Positions 37,258 to 46,267 of a stretch of DNA of 64,000 bases are shown here, one piece after another. The stretch spans positions 3,484,973 through 3,548,972 of the forward strand of contig NZ_CP012159.1 of assembly GCF_001189295.1 (NCBI RefSeq), in the 5' to 3' direction. The notes under the pieces are model-generated. The model worked only from the letters and a program-made list of their open reading frames with translations. It was not told where the DNA came from and did not search any database. How positions within the stretch are numbered: the stretch's first letter is position 1; each line of letters starts with the position of its first letter. The translations under genes and the position numbers were made by a program. This DNA comes from Chondromyces crocatus (GTDB lineage: Bacteria > Myxococcota_A > Polyangia > Polyangiales > Polyangiaceae).

Positions 37258-37324
37258 GTCGACTTAGGTGACAGCAGGCGCTACCGCTCGCTATCGCTGT
37301 CGCTTGAAATCGACGTTCAATCCC
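37248..37324. repeat. Inverted repeat ending the mini-array
   Basis: An 18-bp sequence at 37248-37265 beginning GGGATTGAACGTCGAC matches the complement of 37307-37324 with one mismatch, separated by 41 bases. The left arm includes the 3' end of the last CRISPR repeat. Confidence 0.75.
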
Positions 37325-37621
37325 AGCCCAGTTCGCGAGCATGAGAGCAGAGGTCCGTCAGTTCGAGCCGGGAACCTGTACGCCTCAGGGCGGGGAGTTC
37401 GTGGGGGGCTTCGAGCCGACCCAGACCACCACGTTTTGCTGTGAGTCCGGCTTGTGAGGTTCGAGCTGCGCTCGCGGTGATGGCATCATCACCTGGATAT
37501 CCTCACGAGGGATGCGCGTCTGTCCTGTGAAGCCTGGCCAGCGTGCGCAGTTTGGACTGAGCAACGCGGCCCTCAGCCAGCGACCGTTGCCCTGTGGCGC
37601 TCTCGGGGCGACGGAGGGGGG
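37325..37621. other. Gene-free region after the CRISPR arrays
   Basis: About 300 bases between the array end and the stop of the minus-strand lipoprotein. No gene, repeat or terminator recognised. Confidence 0.4.
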
Positions 37622-38896
37622 TCACGGGATCTTGATGGTGCCGAGGTCCCAGGTGTCGCCTGCCGTGAGCGTGTTGCAGCAGGGACGACGGCTCTTCTCG
37701 CTGGCGGTGATGATCCAGGAGGATGGGGCGAACGCCCGCTTCCCGTCGCGCTCGTAGGCGAAGAAGCTGTAGGTGTCCCGGGGGACCTGGTTCAGGGTGA
37801 AGGCGCCAGCGGCGTCGGTCATAGCGTAGAGAGGGCCGCTGGCTCGGCCGCACTGGGTGTCGCCATGGGCGGAGTCCGTGCAGAGCTCGACCTTGGCGTG
37901 GGCGAGGGGCTGCCCGTCGACGAGGACGGTGCCTCTGGCGGAGCCGAGGATGGGGGCCGGTGGGCTCGCCGGAAGGGGGGGGCCCTGGCGGTGGACGGCG
38001 ATGCGGGTGGCGCGACCGGGCAGGGTGCCGGCGGGCCAGTGCTGGAGGGGTTTGCCGTCGAGGGAGACGATGTGGAGGCCGGTCACGGCGCCGAGCCACA
38101 GTCGGTCGGCGTCGTCGATGGCGATGGCGTTCACGCGGGTCGGTTCGACGGGGATGTCGAGCTTTCGTACGGCGCCGGTGGCGTCGATGAGGTGCAGGCC
38201 CGTGCGCATCGCCAGGGGGAGGTGGCCCTTGGAAGAGACCTGCCCGAAGGTGAATACCTCGGGATGGGCGCCCAGGGAGAGGGCGCGCCAGAGGCCGGTG
38301 GGGTCACGCCGGTAAACGGCGGTGGGGGTGACGAGGTAGAGTTCGCCGCCTGGTCCCGCGGCGAGGCCTTTGAGGGCCTCGTTGGGGCCGACGAGGCGTT
38401 TCAGGGCGTCGTCCTTCGTCCAGGCGTGGCCGTCACGTCGGTACAGGTCATTGCCCGCGATGAGGAAGATCGCGCCGTCGTTCGGGATGGCCATGGCGCG
38501 TGGTCTCTCGGGGGTCGCGATGGTCGAGATGGCGTCGCCATCGAGCAGGGTCACGTCGGTGCTGGTCACCATCCAGACCTTGCCGTCGGGGGCCAGCGCG
38601 ACGTCGTCGAAGCGCTTGGGGAGCTCCGTGACGCGGCCGTCTCGTACCCGGCGGGACTCGGAGCCGTTCGTGTAGAGCGTGCCGTCGGGGGTGAGGACCA
38701 TCGCCGTGATGTACCCGGTGAGGTCTGCGGGTTCGCTCACCGCGCCACGCTCGATGACGGTGATCCCTCCTGCGGTCGCAATGTACGCCGCTATCGTGGT
38801 CTCATCGCTCTTTTGGGAAGACGGATTCGCCGTGCAGGTCGGGTTGCAAGCGGTCATCGCGAGTGTGAAGAGGACCATCCAGGCAGGTCGGCGCAT
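37622..38896 (-). CDS. Lipoprotein beta-propeller with C-terminal carboxypeptidase-regulatory-like domain
   Basis: A 424-residue protein of unknown role. The N-terminus is a lipoprotein signal (RRPAWMVLFTLAMTAC) with the lipidated Cys in MTAC. Propeller-like repeats follow (GKVWMVTSTDVTLL, GELYLVTPTAVYRR, DRLWLGAVTGLHIV). The last 100 residues resemble a CarboxypepD regulatory fold (GTVLVDGQPLAHAKVEL, TDAAGAFTLNQVPRD). It is clearly paralogous to the gene ending at 47307, with the same domain order and many identical blocks. ATG 38896 is chosen to expose the signal; TTG 38932 is possible. It is probably anchored in the envelope. Confidence 0.75.
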   Translation of the reverse strand: MRRPAWMVLFTLAMTACNPTCTANPSSQKSDETTIAAYIATAGGITVIERGAVSEPADLTGYITAMVLTPDGTLYTNGSESRRVRDGRVTELPKRFDDVALAPDGKVWMVTSTDVTLLDGDAISTIATPERPRAMAIPNDGAIFLIAGNDLYRRDGHAWTKDDALKRLVGPNEALKGLAAGPGGELYLVTPTAVYRRDPTGLWRALSLGAHPEVFTFGQVSSKGHLPLAMRTGLHLIDATGAVRKLDIPVEPTRVNAIAIDDADRLWLGAVTGLHIVSLDGKPLQHWPAGTLPGRATRIAVHRQGPPLPASPPAPILGSARGTVLVDGQPLAHAKVELCTDSAHGDTQCGRASGPLYAMTDAAGAFTLNQVPRDTYSFFAYERDGKRAFAPSSWIITASEKSRRPCCNTLTAGDTWDLGTIKIP

Positions 38897-39460
38897 GAGG
38901 AGGACGATGCCTGCGTTGCGCTGGGGTCGCAAGCTGCTGAGCGCTCTCGAACCCGTCGATCCCGCGGGTCAGAGGATGGATGCGGGCGTGGAGGCGTCCG
39001 AGGCTGTCGCCGTGTTCCGGTCTCCACGCATCTGCAGAATCACATCGGCTCGTGTGAAATGAGCGGAACGACCGATGCGCCCTCGTGCAGCTCACCGGGT
39101 AGCGCCTCGCGCGTCGAGCACCGTGGAGGGAACCGCGGGGTGGTTGACATGAGCACGCTGGAAGGATTCACTGTGTCCCAGGAAACGCCATGGCATGCGG
39201 AACCATTCGAGAAGTCGACGGAGACATTGCCGAGCGGGAATCCTGCTGGAGCTCCAGGGGCATCCGCCGAGCCATCGCCTGCACCAGAGAGATGGCTCTC
39301 TGACCATTACACCGGCCGATCTCACCTGAGTCGGTCGGCGCTCGCCCACGCCCCTTCGTCGACTTCGCGCTGCTTTCGCCGCCCGCCGGAGGTTCTTTTG
39401 ACGGCGGTGGGCGGCGGATCCTGACCCGCGCTGCTCCACCTCCCCGGGAGATCGTCGCTC
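38897..39460. other. Gene-free region with a small hairpin
   Basis: About 560 bases between the divergent lipoprotein and the adaptor-like gene. It contains a 7-bp hairpin CAGAGAG/CTCTCTG (39285-39302). Open frames here lack gene-like character. Confidence 0.4.
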
Positions 39461-40216
39461 ATGCTCATCCGCAGAGAACAGGTGGCCGTTTTCGACGAGG
39501 TCTCTCCCGACGTGTTCGAGGACGACATGGCGGCGCACGCGAAGCGGTTTTTTCCGCGTCACCATCGCCTTCTGGGCGAGCCCACCCTCCGACGGGTCGC
39601 CTCCCTCGGGGCCGCCCGCGCCGCGCGGCACGGGTTCGTCCGGAGGCGTGACGCCTGCTTATTCTTCAACCTCATGCTCCGCCTCGGGAGCAGCTTCGAC
39701 GTGGACGTCCAGCTCCCCTGGGTGGCGGACGCGCTGAGCGACCCGGACCCGCGGACGCCCTCTGCCCGCGCCGACAGGCTCGTCGCCCGCGCCATGGCGT
39801 ACCTCCAGCACGTCCGCGGTCCGGGGGGGGCCTATGTGGCACGGGCGCGCGTCCAGGTGCTCGATGGGCTCCCCGACCTGCTTCGCAACCCTCCCCCGGC
39901 AGGGCCGGCCCTCGAAGCCTTCACGCGCTCCTGGCTCCGCGACCTCTATCCGAGAAAATACGCGCTCGCTGGTGACCCGGCCATGCATGCCCTGGTGGCC
40001 CTCGGTCGCGCTGCGGCGGCCTCTTACGGCCTCACGACGGGGCATGGAGGGGCGCTCGTCACCCTCCTCGCCTTCGTCCACGGGAGTGGCTTCGCCGACG
40101 ACCCGCAGGCCTCGTGGGCCACCTCCATCCTTGCGGACGACAGCCGGAGCGAAGCTCACCGCGTCGCCCACCTCCACGAGGCAGCCCTCGGCTTTCTGGA
40201 TGCCTGGATGACCTAG
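39461..40216 (+). CDS. Hypothetical protein, putative effector-associated (T6SS-type) adaptor
   Basis: A 251-residue protein with the pattern MLIRREQVAVFDEVSPDVFEDDMAAH, then FFPRHHRLLGE, and HGFVRRRDACLFFNLMLRLGSSFDVDVQLPW. I recognise this general layout from proteins encoded beside secreted toxins and T6SS components in proteobacteria, but no function is established. It has no signal peptide or membrane helix. A GGGAG site lies ten bases before the ATG. The next gene starts 35 bases downstream on the same strand, so they form a probable operon; a chaperone/adaptor or immunity role for that effector-like protein is inference. Confidence 0.6.
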   Translation: MLIRREQVAVFDEVSPDVFEDDMAAHAKRFFPRHHRLLGEPTLRRVASLGAARAARHGFVRRRDACLFFNLMLRLGSSFDVDVQLPWVADALSDPDPRTPSARADRLVARAMAYLQHVRGPGGAYVARARVQVLDGLPDLLRNPPPAGPALEAFTRSWLRDLYPRKYALAGDPAMHALVALGRAAAASYGLTTGHGGALVTLLAFVHGSGFADDPQASWATSILADDSRSEAHRVAHLHEAALGFLDAWMT

Positions 40217-40251
40217 CGGCGGCTTTCCGCGTGCGCACTGGAGACCTTGCC

Positions 40252-41739
40252 ATGGCTGGAACGGATACGGACACCGACCTCGACACCGCGACGGACACGG
40301 ACGCCAACCCCGACGCCGCCAACCGAGCCGCCAGCGATTACGAGGCGACGAATGGCTGCCCCTGCGATTACACCGTGGAGGTCAAGGTCGTCACCCGCGC
40401 GGGCGAGATCCCCATCCAAGGGGCGCAAGTGAAGCTCGACGGTGCCCTGCTCGGCAACACCAACGCCGAAGGGGAGGCCGGGAGCAGCGGGCAGCGTGAG
40501 GAGCACAGCGTGCAGATCGAGGCCGCCTACGTGAACGCGGCCGAGAACCTCAAGCGCGAGACCTTCCAGCTTCGCATCGACGGCATCGATGCGCTGGCTG
40601 GCAGCTATAACCTGGGGGAGAGCAGCAACGTCATCCTGAAGATCCGGGACGTGCTGGGCACGGGGACCGCAGCGCTGTCCGGAGATGCCGATTTCGAGGA
40701 CCGTTATCCGACCGAGCCCGATTCCGTCACCTTTGATGCTGCGACGCGGCGCTTCACCGTGCTGGTCAAGATGGCCACCCTCTCGCTCTCCGTGCCCTAC
40801 CGCAACCAGAACGATGGCAGCGAGACGCTCGTGGGGGTGAACGCCACCTTCAGTGGGGACTTGCTGTGCATGCCCACCTCGACCCAGATGCTCTTCTCGT
40901 ACTGGGGGGTGCAGAACGCGGAGGGCGACAGCATCGATCGGAATGCCGTGATGCAAGGCACCTACGACGCCTCGTCCAACAAGACCACAGTGTTTCCCAC
41001 GCCCTGGCAGCGGTGGGATGAGCTGCGCGCCTGGTCGCGCACCGTGGTGAGCGATCCTCTCTCGGTCGGTGCTTCGGTCCCGAACGGCCGCGACAATGCC
41101 AATGTGCCGAGCGCCACGGCCAACGGCATGCGCGACCGTCTTGTGCTCGGCGAGCCATTCATCGTGAGCATCGAGGGGGGCCACATCATGTGCATCCGCG
41201 GTGCTGTGGTGGACCACGCCGACGAGGTGCAGTGGCTCATCTCCAACGATCCTTATGGCAATCTGAATGGCGTCGACTCGGTCTACGGTGGGGTCGACAT
41301 CGGTGAGTCCGTCGGAGCCGGCGGGGTCAACGATCCCGGCGATGTCTCGGCGGTGCAGGATGTCCTCCGCTCTCTGGGCCATTACAATGGGCCGGTCCAT
41401 GGTGAGGTCGACGATGCAACCATTGCAGCCATCCGTAGCTTCCAGAACGGCGGCGACGGGCGCGTCGATCCCGGGGGCGGCACGGAGCGCAGGCTCAATC
41501 AGACGCTCGGCGGGCGCGATAATCCCTGGTATAGCCGCGACGAGAACGAGATCAACACGGCCAGTGGTGACGGCTCGGCGCGCGGAAAACACGTCTACTA
41601 CAACGGTGAGACCGAGAGTAAACCCAGACGTCTGCGCCTCAACGCCAGCAGCAGGCTGATGATCTTGAACCGCAGCCCATCGCTCACCCGGGAGGAGGTC
41701 GCCACCCGGCTCACCGAGGGGGTCGTGCCGCGCGAATGA
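40252..41739 (+). CDS. C39-like cysteine peptidase with peptidoglycan-binding domain, effector candidate
   Basis: A 495-residue protein. Residues 1-25 are a Thr/Asp repeat. Residues 40-135 look like a beta-sandwich (VEVKVVTRAGEIPIQGAQVKLDG), and residues 175-340 like a papain-fold C39 peptidase with C206 (DLLCMPTSTQM), H311 (GGHIMCIRG) and N332/D333 (LISNDPYG). Residues 363-400 are a PG_binding_1 repeat (VQDVLRSLGHYNGPVHGEVD). There is no signal peptide, which suits a toxin delivered by a contractile system and aimed at the cell wall. GGAG precedes the ATG. It is preceded by the adaptor-like gene; no obvious immunity gene follows unless the convergent 41844 gene is one. Confidence 0.7.
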   Translation: MAGTDTDTDLDTATDTDANPDAANRAASDYEATNGCPCDYTVEVKVVTRAGEIPIQGAQVKLDGALLGNTNAEGEAGSSGQREEHSVQIEAAYVNAAENLKRETFQLRIDGIDALAGSYNLGESSNVILKIRDVLGTGTAALSGDADFEDRYPTEPDSVTFDAATRRFTVLVKMATLSLSVPYRNQNDGSETLVGVNATFSGDLLCMPTSTQMLFSYWGVQNAEGDSIDRNAVMQGTYDASSNKTTVFPTPWQRWDELRAWSRTVVSDPLSVGASVPNGRDNANVPSATANGMRDRLVLGEPFIVSIEGGHIMCIRGAVVDHADEVQWLISNDPYGNLNGVDSVYGGVDIGESVGAGGVNDPGDVSAVQDVLRSLGHYNGPVHGEVDDATIAAIRSFQNGGDGRVDPGGGTERRLNQTLGGRDNPWYSRDENEINTASGDGSARGKHVYYNGETESKPRRLRLNASSRLMILNRSPSLTREEVATRLTEGVVPRE

Positions 41740-41843
41740 GGGCGACGCTCACCTCGGACATCGAGCGCGGCAGCCTCGCACCAGCAACGCCTGCTCCAGC
41801 CGCCGCTTGACGGCGCCTTGCTGGCCTCGACGTCGCGCTGTTG

Positions 41844-42197
41844 CTACCGGGGCCGGGTTGTGAGTCGTGCGTCGCCCTCCAGCAGTCGCCTGAGTTCTTC
41901 AAACCTGTCCACGAATCCCGGATAGAAAGAAGGATAGTGGAACGCCGACGGACCTCTCTTTTTTACCGCGGAAAGTGCTCGCGCCGCCGCCTGTGCCAAG
42001 CTCTGGAACTGCCCAGCATCCAGCCCTGAGAGATCGCAGTAACCCAGCGCAACCCCGGTTCGTGAATTCAACAGAAGCTGCGCCAGCTCTCGTCGCGAAG
42101 GTTCGAGTTCCTCCGCGATGTACGCGAGAACATTATCGTAAACCCACCCTGCGACGATCCAGTCCGCATTGTCCCCGAGGACGATGACTCCCGACAT
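41844..42197 (-). CDS. Small hypothetical protein, possible immunity partner
   Basis: A 117-residue soluble protein starting MSGVIVLGDNADWIVAGWVYDNV and rich in Leu/Ala helices, with no known motif. It converges on the peptidase-like effector gene, 104 bases apart. Size and position would fit an immunity or regulatory protein, but the opposite orientation makes that weak. ATG 42197 is used in preference to the frame opening seven codons earlier. Confidence 0.55.
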   Translation of the reverse strand: MSGVIVLGDNADWIVAGWVYDNVLAYIAEELEPSRRELAQLLLNSRTGVALGYCDLSGLDAGQFQSLAQAAARALSAVKKRGPSAFHYPSFYPGFVDRFEELRRLLEGDARLTTRPR

Positions 42198-42458
42198 CTG
42201 GGCTCCTCTACCGGGCAATCATAAGCGTCGGCTCGATCCTGTCGCCATTTTTCTGAAGGGCCTTGCTTCCGTGTTCCCGTGCGCGATCCAGGCCAGAGGG
42301 CAGCCGGAGCTTCCTTGAAGTCGGGAAGGTGACCCCGGTCATCGCGTGGTGGTAACCGCAAGGCTTCGCTGGTGAAAGAGTGGTTCAGCCCAGAGCGTGC
42401 CCGGTTGCGGTTCGATGCGCATCCAGCAGGTGACGGGACGCTCTTGTCGCGTGCTGGC

Positions 42459-42821
42459 TCAGGGCCGCGTGAGCGCGCCGGCCACGATCAGGAGGCCGAA
42501 GAAGACCGCGTTGAACCTGGGCTGCCAGTACTCCATGAAGAGGACGGCGACCGCGAGCCAACCGACGGTGGCGATCAGGGACAGGAGCACGACAGGCAGC
42601 TCGCTCAACACGTCCCGTGCGCGGAATGTGAGCCAGAGGCCGAGCAGACCAAACACGGTCTGGCCGAGCGCGAAGGCCGAGTGAACGCCGTAGTAGAGGG
42701 TCGTCTCGGTGCCGGGGACGTGCTTGCCGCGCAGGTGCTGAGACACGACGTCGATGACGAAGTGCATCACGCCCGTGAGGGTCAGCCAGCCGTAGGCCGC
42801 GTGGAGGAGGTATTTGTGCAT
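42459..42821 (-). CDS. Small four-helix integral membrane protein
   Basis: A 120-residue protein with four predicted membrane segments (YLLHAAYGWLTLTGVMHFV, ALGQTVFGLLGLWLTF, LPVVLLSLIATVGWLAVAVLF, AVFFGLLIVAGAL). No catalytic motif is visible. It starts 17 bases after the stop of the SDR gene on the same strand, so the two are co-transcribed. Function unknown. Confidence 0.65.
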   Translation of the reverse strand: MHKYLLHAAYGWLTLTGVMHFVIDVVSQHLRGKHVPGTETTLYYGVHSAFALGQTVFGLLGLWLTFRARDVLSELPVVLLSLIATVGWLAVAVLFMEYWQPRFNAVFFGLLIVAGALTRP

Positions 42822-42838
42822 GTCGTTCTCGTGCGCAA

Positions 42839-43753
42839 CTATTCGAAGGTGACGCTCGTGAGCTGCTCGGATACGCGCCACAAGCGTTCGGCGGCGGCGC
42901 GGTCCTGGGCCTGAGGTGGGACCTTGGCGAGGGCCGGAGAGCCGCGCATTTCGTTCATCTTGTCGGGTCCGTAGTAGGCACCGGCTCGCGCCTCGGGGGA
43001 GGTCGCGGCAAAGAGCGTGGGGAGCGCTCCTTGCGACGCGGGCTGGAAGAGGAACCACAAGAAGGTCCGCGCCATGCCGGCGCCGCTCCATCGGCCAGGC
43101 GCGTTGTGGAGAAGGTCGGTGCGGGAGATGCCGGGATGGGCGGCGATGCTGGTGACGCCCCATCGGTTTGCCTCGCTGCGTCGGTGCAGCTCGATGGCGA
43201 ACATCAAGCAGGCGAGCTTCGACTGGCTGTAAGCCCGCATCGTCTGGTAGCCCCGCTGGGCCTGCAGGTCGTCGAAGTCGAGGGCGCCGTCTCGCGCGGC
43301 GACGCTCGACAGGGTGACGACGCGCGCGCTCTGGCCATTGCGCAGGAGAGGCAGGAGGTGCGCCGTCAGCGCGAAGTGGCCGAGATGGTTGGTGCCGAGC
43401 TGTAGCTCGAAGCCATCCGAGGTCTCCTGCCGGTTCGGTGGCGTCATCACGGCGGCGTTGTTGATCAGGAGGTCGAGGCTCTTTCGCTGCGCTTTCAGCC
43501 GGGTAGCGAAGTCGATGATCGATGCGAGGCTGGCGAGATCGACCTGCTCGAACCGGACGTTCGCGGCCGGGATGGCCGCCTGGACCTTCGCGACGGCGTC
43601 CGCGCCCTTCTGCTGGTTGCGGCCCGCGATGATGACTTCACCGCCTGCCCGCGCGAGTTCGAGGGCATCTTCGAGGCCGAGGCCTCCGGTGCCGGTGATG
43701 ACGGCCGAGCGGCCCTTCTGGGAAGGCATGGAGGACGTCGTCCACTTGGTCAT
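42839..43753 (-). CDS. Short-chain dehydrogenase/reductase
   Basis: An NAD(P)-dependent oxidoreductase of unknown substrate, 304 residues. The Rossmann motif reads VITGTGGLGLEDALEL, followed by the cofactor-selecting AGRNQQKG, LLINNAAV, VTLSSVA and the catalytic YSQSK, with the loop HPGISRTDL. This resembles retinol-dehydrogenase/WW-domain-like SDRs. It is divergent from a LysR regulator 75 bases away, which probably controls it. ATG 43753 is used; ATG 43729 is an alternative. A short membrane protein follows it in the operon. Confidence 0.85.
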   Translation of the reverse strand: MTKWTTSSMPSQKGRSAVITGTGGLGLEDALELARAGGEVIIAGRNQQKGADAVAKVQAAIPAANVRFEQVDLASLASIIDFATRLKAQRKSLDLLINNAAVMTPPNRQETSDGFELQLGTNHLGHFALTAHLLPLLRNGQSARVVTLSSVAARDGALDFDDLQAQRGYQTMRAYSQSKLACLMFAIELHRRSEANRWGVTSIAAHPGISRTDLLHNAPGRWSGAGMARTFLWFLFQPASQGALPTLFAATSPEARAGAYYGPDKMNEMRGSPALAKVPPQAQDRAAAERLWRVSEQLTSVTFE

Positions 43754-43828
43754 GCTGAGAGATGTAACGACGGGCTCGAACAGCGTAAAGAACGGGAGTT
43801 CTGACACGCTGTCTGGTAAATCGAGACA

Positions 43829-44731
43829 ATGAGCCTCGACCTCGACGCCCTCAAGGTCTTCGTCCGGGTAGCAGAGTTGCGGAGCTTCACCCAGGCCGCT
43901 CAGCAGCTCGGGATGCCCAAGGCACGCGCATCGTCGCACGTGCAGAAGCTCGAAGCCGAACTTGGAACGGAGCTTCTCCAGCGCTCGACCCGGGTCGTGC
44001 GCGCCACACCCGAGGGGGAGCAGCTCTTGAAGCGAGCGCCGGGTCTCCTCGCGGAGGCCGAGGAGATTGCGACGCTCTTTCGTGCGGGGCGCGCGCTGCG
44101 TGGGCGGGTCCGCGTGGAGCTTCCGGTCCGGGTCGCGTGTGAGTACGTCATTCCTCGGCTGCCCGAGCTGCTCGCGCGTCATCCGCAGCTCCAGGTGGAG
44201 ATCTGCGCGAGCGACAGGATCGTGGCGGCGCTGCGTGAGGGGCGTGATCTCGTGCTGCGCGTGGGGCCGGTCGGCGAGCCGGGGCTCGTGGGGCGCCGTA
44301 TCGGCGAGGTGCCGATGATGAACTGCGTGAGCCCCTCGTACCTGCGTCAGCACGGGATGCCGCGCACGCTGGAGGACCTGCGCGAGCACCTGATCGTCCA
44401 CTACGCCACCGACGCGGTCCCGAGCTTCGAGTATTTCGACGGAAAGGCGTACACGGAGCTGCCGATGCGCAGCGCGGTGACCGTGGACAACATCGAGGCG
44501 TATGTGGCGGCATGCGTCGCGGGGCTCGGCATCGTGCAGGTGCCCCGCGCAGAGCAGGAGCAGCTCGCGAACAAGCTGGTGGAGGTTCTGCCAGAGTTCA
44601 CGGCGCGGCCCGTGCCCATTTCGCTGCTGCACACGCATGGGCGCGCCGTGCCGCGTCGGGTGCGCGCCGTGATGACATGGCTGCTCGAGGTGCTTCAGCC
44701 GATGGTCGGTGAGTTCGTGACGTCTCCGTGA
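43829..44731 (+). CDS. LysR-family transcriptional regulator
   Basis: A 300-residue DNA-binding regulator. The N-terminal winged helix-turn-helix is clear (LDALKVFVRVAELRSFTQAAQQLGM, LEAELGTELLQRSTR). The C-terminal periplasmic-binding-like effector domain follows (VRVACEYVIPRLPELLARHPQLQVEI). The gene lies head-to-head with the SDR gene, the classic arrangement for LysR control of the divergent target. The inducer is unknown. Confidence 0.92.
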   Translation: MSLDLDALKVFVRVAELRSFTQAAQQLGMPKARASSHVQKLEAELGTELLQRSTRVVRATPEGEQLLKRAPGLLAEAEEIATLFRAGRALRGRVRVELPVRVACEYVIPRLPELLARHPQLQVEICASDRIVAALREGRDLVLRVGPVGEPGLVGRRIGEVPMMNCVSPSYLRQHGMPRTLEDLREHLIVHYATDAVPSFEYFDGKAYTELPMRSAVTVDNIEAYVAACVAGLGIVQVPRAEQEQLANKLVEVLPEFTARPVPISLLHTHGRAVPRRVRAVMTWLLEVLQPMVGEFVTSP

Positions 44732-44792
44732 GGGGCCCGGGGGGGTTGCAGTGATTGCATCGGTCCAGACAGGATGGCTGGAGTGTCATGAC

Positions 44793-45341
44793 ATGAAGTC
44801 GAAGAGAATTGTCTATGTCGGTCCCGGCCTGTCCGGGCGAACGACATCCATCTTGTCGTTGTTCAACCAATCGGGTCAGGACGAACGACGGTACTTCGAC
44901 CTTTACGACGAGGGATGCCCGCTGACCCTGCCCTCTGGTGAGACCATCATTCCGCGCGTCTCGGGTGGTCGACCGACCCTGTACCGTGGTGCCGACGGCC
45001 GCCCTCGTGCGAATCGGATGGGGCTGGATCTCGAGTGGTTGTGCGAAGCCGATGGGATCGTGTTCGTCATCGATTCGCAGCGGTTGCGGCAGGAGGCCAA
45101 TGTTTTCGAGTTCGATCTCCTCAAGCAGGATCTGCTGTATCAAGGGCAAGACGTGGAGAAGAAGCCCCCGATCTTCCAGGTCAACAAACGGGATCTGACG
45201 ATGTGTGACCTCATGTCGCTGGACGAACTCCGCAGCGCATTTCCAACGCAACACGATGTCCTCGTCGAGAGTAAAGCCAGGGAAGGGGTCGGGACGATGG
45301 AGGCCGTCCTCGCGCTCCTCCAGAGGATGCGTGGCGCATGA
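44793..45341 (+). CDS. MglA-like small GTPase with altered P-loop
   Basis: A 182-residue Ras-like protein. RIVYVGPGLSGRTTSILSLF corresponds to the MglA P-loop, but the invariant Lys is Arg (R16). VNKRDL provides the G4 base-recognition motif, and DGIVFVIDSQ is the beta-strand and switch region; no clear DxxG is seen. MglA governs polarity and gliding in Myxococcus, while this protein is a divergent relative of unknown role that may bind nucleotide weakly. ATG 44793 is chosen to match the start of the fold; the frame opens at 44751. No MglB-like GAP gene is next to it. Confidence 0.75.
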   Translation: MKSKRIVYVGPGLSGRTTSILSLFNQSGQDERRYFDLYDEGCPLTLPSGETIIPRVSGGRPTLYRGADGRPRANRMGLDLEWLCEADGIVFVIDSQRLRQEANVFEFDLLKQDLLYQGQDVEKKPPIFQVNKRDLTMCDLMSLDELRSAFPTQHDVLVESKAREGVGTMEAVLALLQRMRGA

Positions 45342-45437
45342 GAGGTCGAGGGGGCGAGGCGGCGCTCGTGACGAATCGGTAATGACCTGGGGCGTTCCGG
45401 ACCACGACCTCGAAGCGGTGGACGGGCGACGCGCGGC

Positions 45438-45998
45438 TCAGGCGAGCTGGCGGATCACCCGCGCGGGGACCCCTGCCACGAGGCTGTTCGGCGGGACGTC
45501 ATGGGTCACCACGGCGCCTGCTGCGACGACGGCGTTCTCGCCAAGGGTGACGCCGGCCAGGATCGTCGCCGCCGTCGAGATCCACACATTCGTTTCAATC
45601 ACGATGGGCTTCGCGACGACGCGGGTGCGCCGCGCTGCGGGGTCCACTGGATGGCTCGATGTGGAGAGATTCACTTTGGGACCGATCATCACGTCGTCTG
45701 CGATGTCGATGCTGCCGATGTCCATGAGGTGGCAGCACTGATTGATGAAGACCCTCTTTCCGACGCGGATGTTGACGCCATGATCTGTGTAAAATGGGGG
45801 AATGAGCGAGAAGGTCGGGTCGACCTCTCTCCCGGTCAATTCGCTGAACAATCGGCGGATTTCATCGGCGTCGTCGAAGGTCAGCTGGTTCATCTGCGCG
45901 GTCATGCGCATGGCGCGGCGGATGTTGGTGAACATGACCTCGGATTCGCGCGATCCGATCTCGATGATCTGGGGGGTACGATCGAGGGTGCGATGCAT
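45438..45998 (-). CDS. Sugar O-acetyltransferase (left-handed beta-helix, maltose/galactoside type)
   Basis: A predicted CoA-dependent acetyltransferase, 186 residues. The hexapeptide-repeat helix includes NIRVGKRVFINQCCHLMDIG and IADDVMIGPKVNLSTSSHP, where the conserved His of the family lies in the STSSHP segment, then IETNVWISTAATILAGVTLGENAVVAAGAVV. The N-terminal helical part (MAC-like) is shortened. It is divergent from the LysR gene at 46268, suggesting regulation by it. ATG 45998 is preceded by GAGAGG. Confidence 0.85.
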   Translation of the reverse strand: MHRTLDRTPQIIEIGSRESEVMFTNIRRAMRMTAQMNQLTFDDADEIRRLFSELTGREVDPTFSLIPPFYTDHGVNIRVGKRVFINQCCHLMDIGSIDIADDVMIGPKVNLSTSSHPVDPAARRTRVVAKPIVIETNVWISTAATILAGVTLGENAVVAAGAVVTHDVPPNSLVAGVPARVIRQLA

Positions 45999-46267
45999 CG
46001 GGTGAGCCTCTCTCCGCTCGCCGCACGAGGGGGCGACGGTCGTATGCCGGTCGCCATCGACGTCGCGCTCCGCGGCGAGGTCGACGGACACGACGGACCA
46101 TGCCGGAGCGGCTCCTGCCGATCAAACAACTGGGGTTATCAGCTCGACAACGGCCCGTTGTAGCGCAATGCGCGTGCCGCTCGGGTCCGTGTGCTCCCCC
46201 ACGCTTGCCGGTGCTGGGAGCGAGCTGTTACGTTCGCATCGCGCTGACATCACGAAGGTAAGCCCAG

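Noticed and set aside
37865..39424. Plus-strand frame of 519 residues antisense to the lipoprotein
   Set aside because: The lipoprotein signal and propeller pattern are on the minus strand. This frame has no ribosome-binding site and biased composition.
39092..39631. A 179-residue minus-strand gene upstream of the adaptor-like gene
   Set aside because: It is rich in Arg and Ser from GC bias, lacks a ribosome-binding site, and overlaps the start of the better-supported plus-strand gene.
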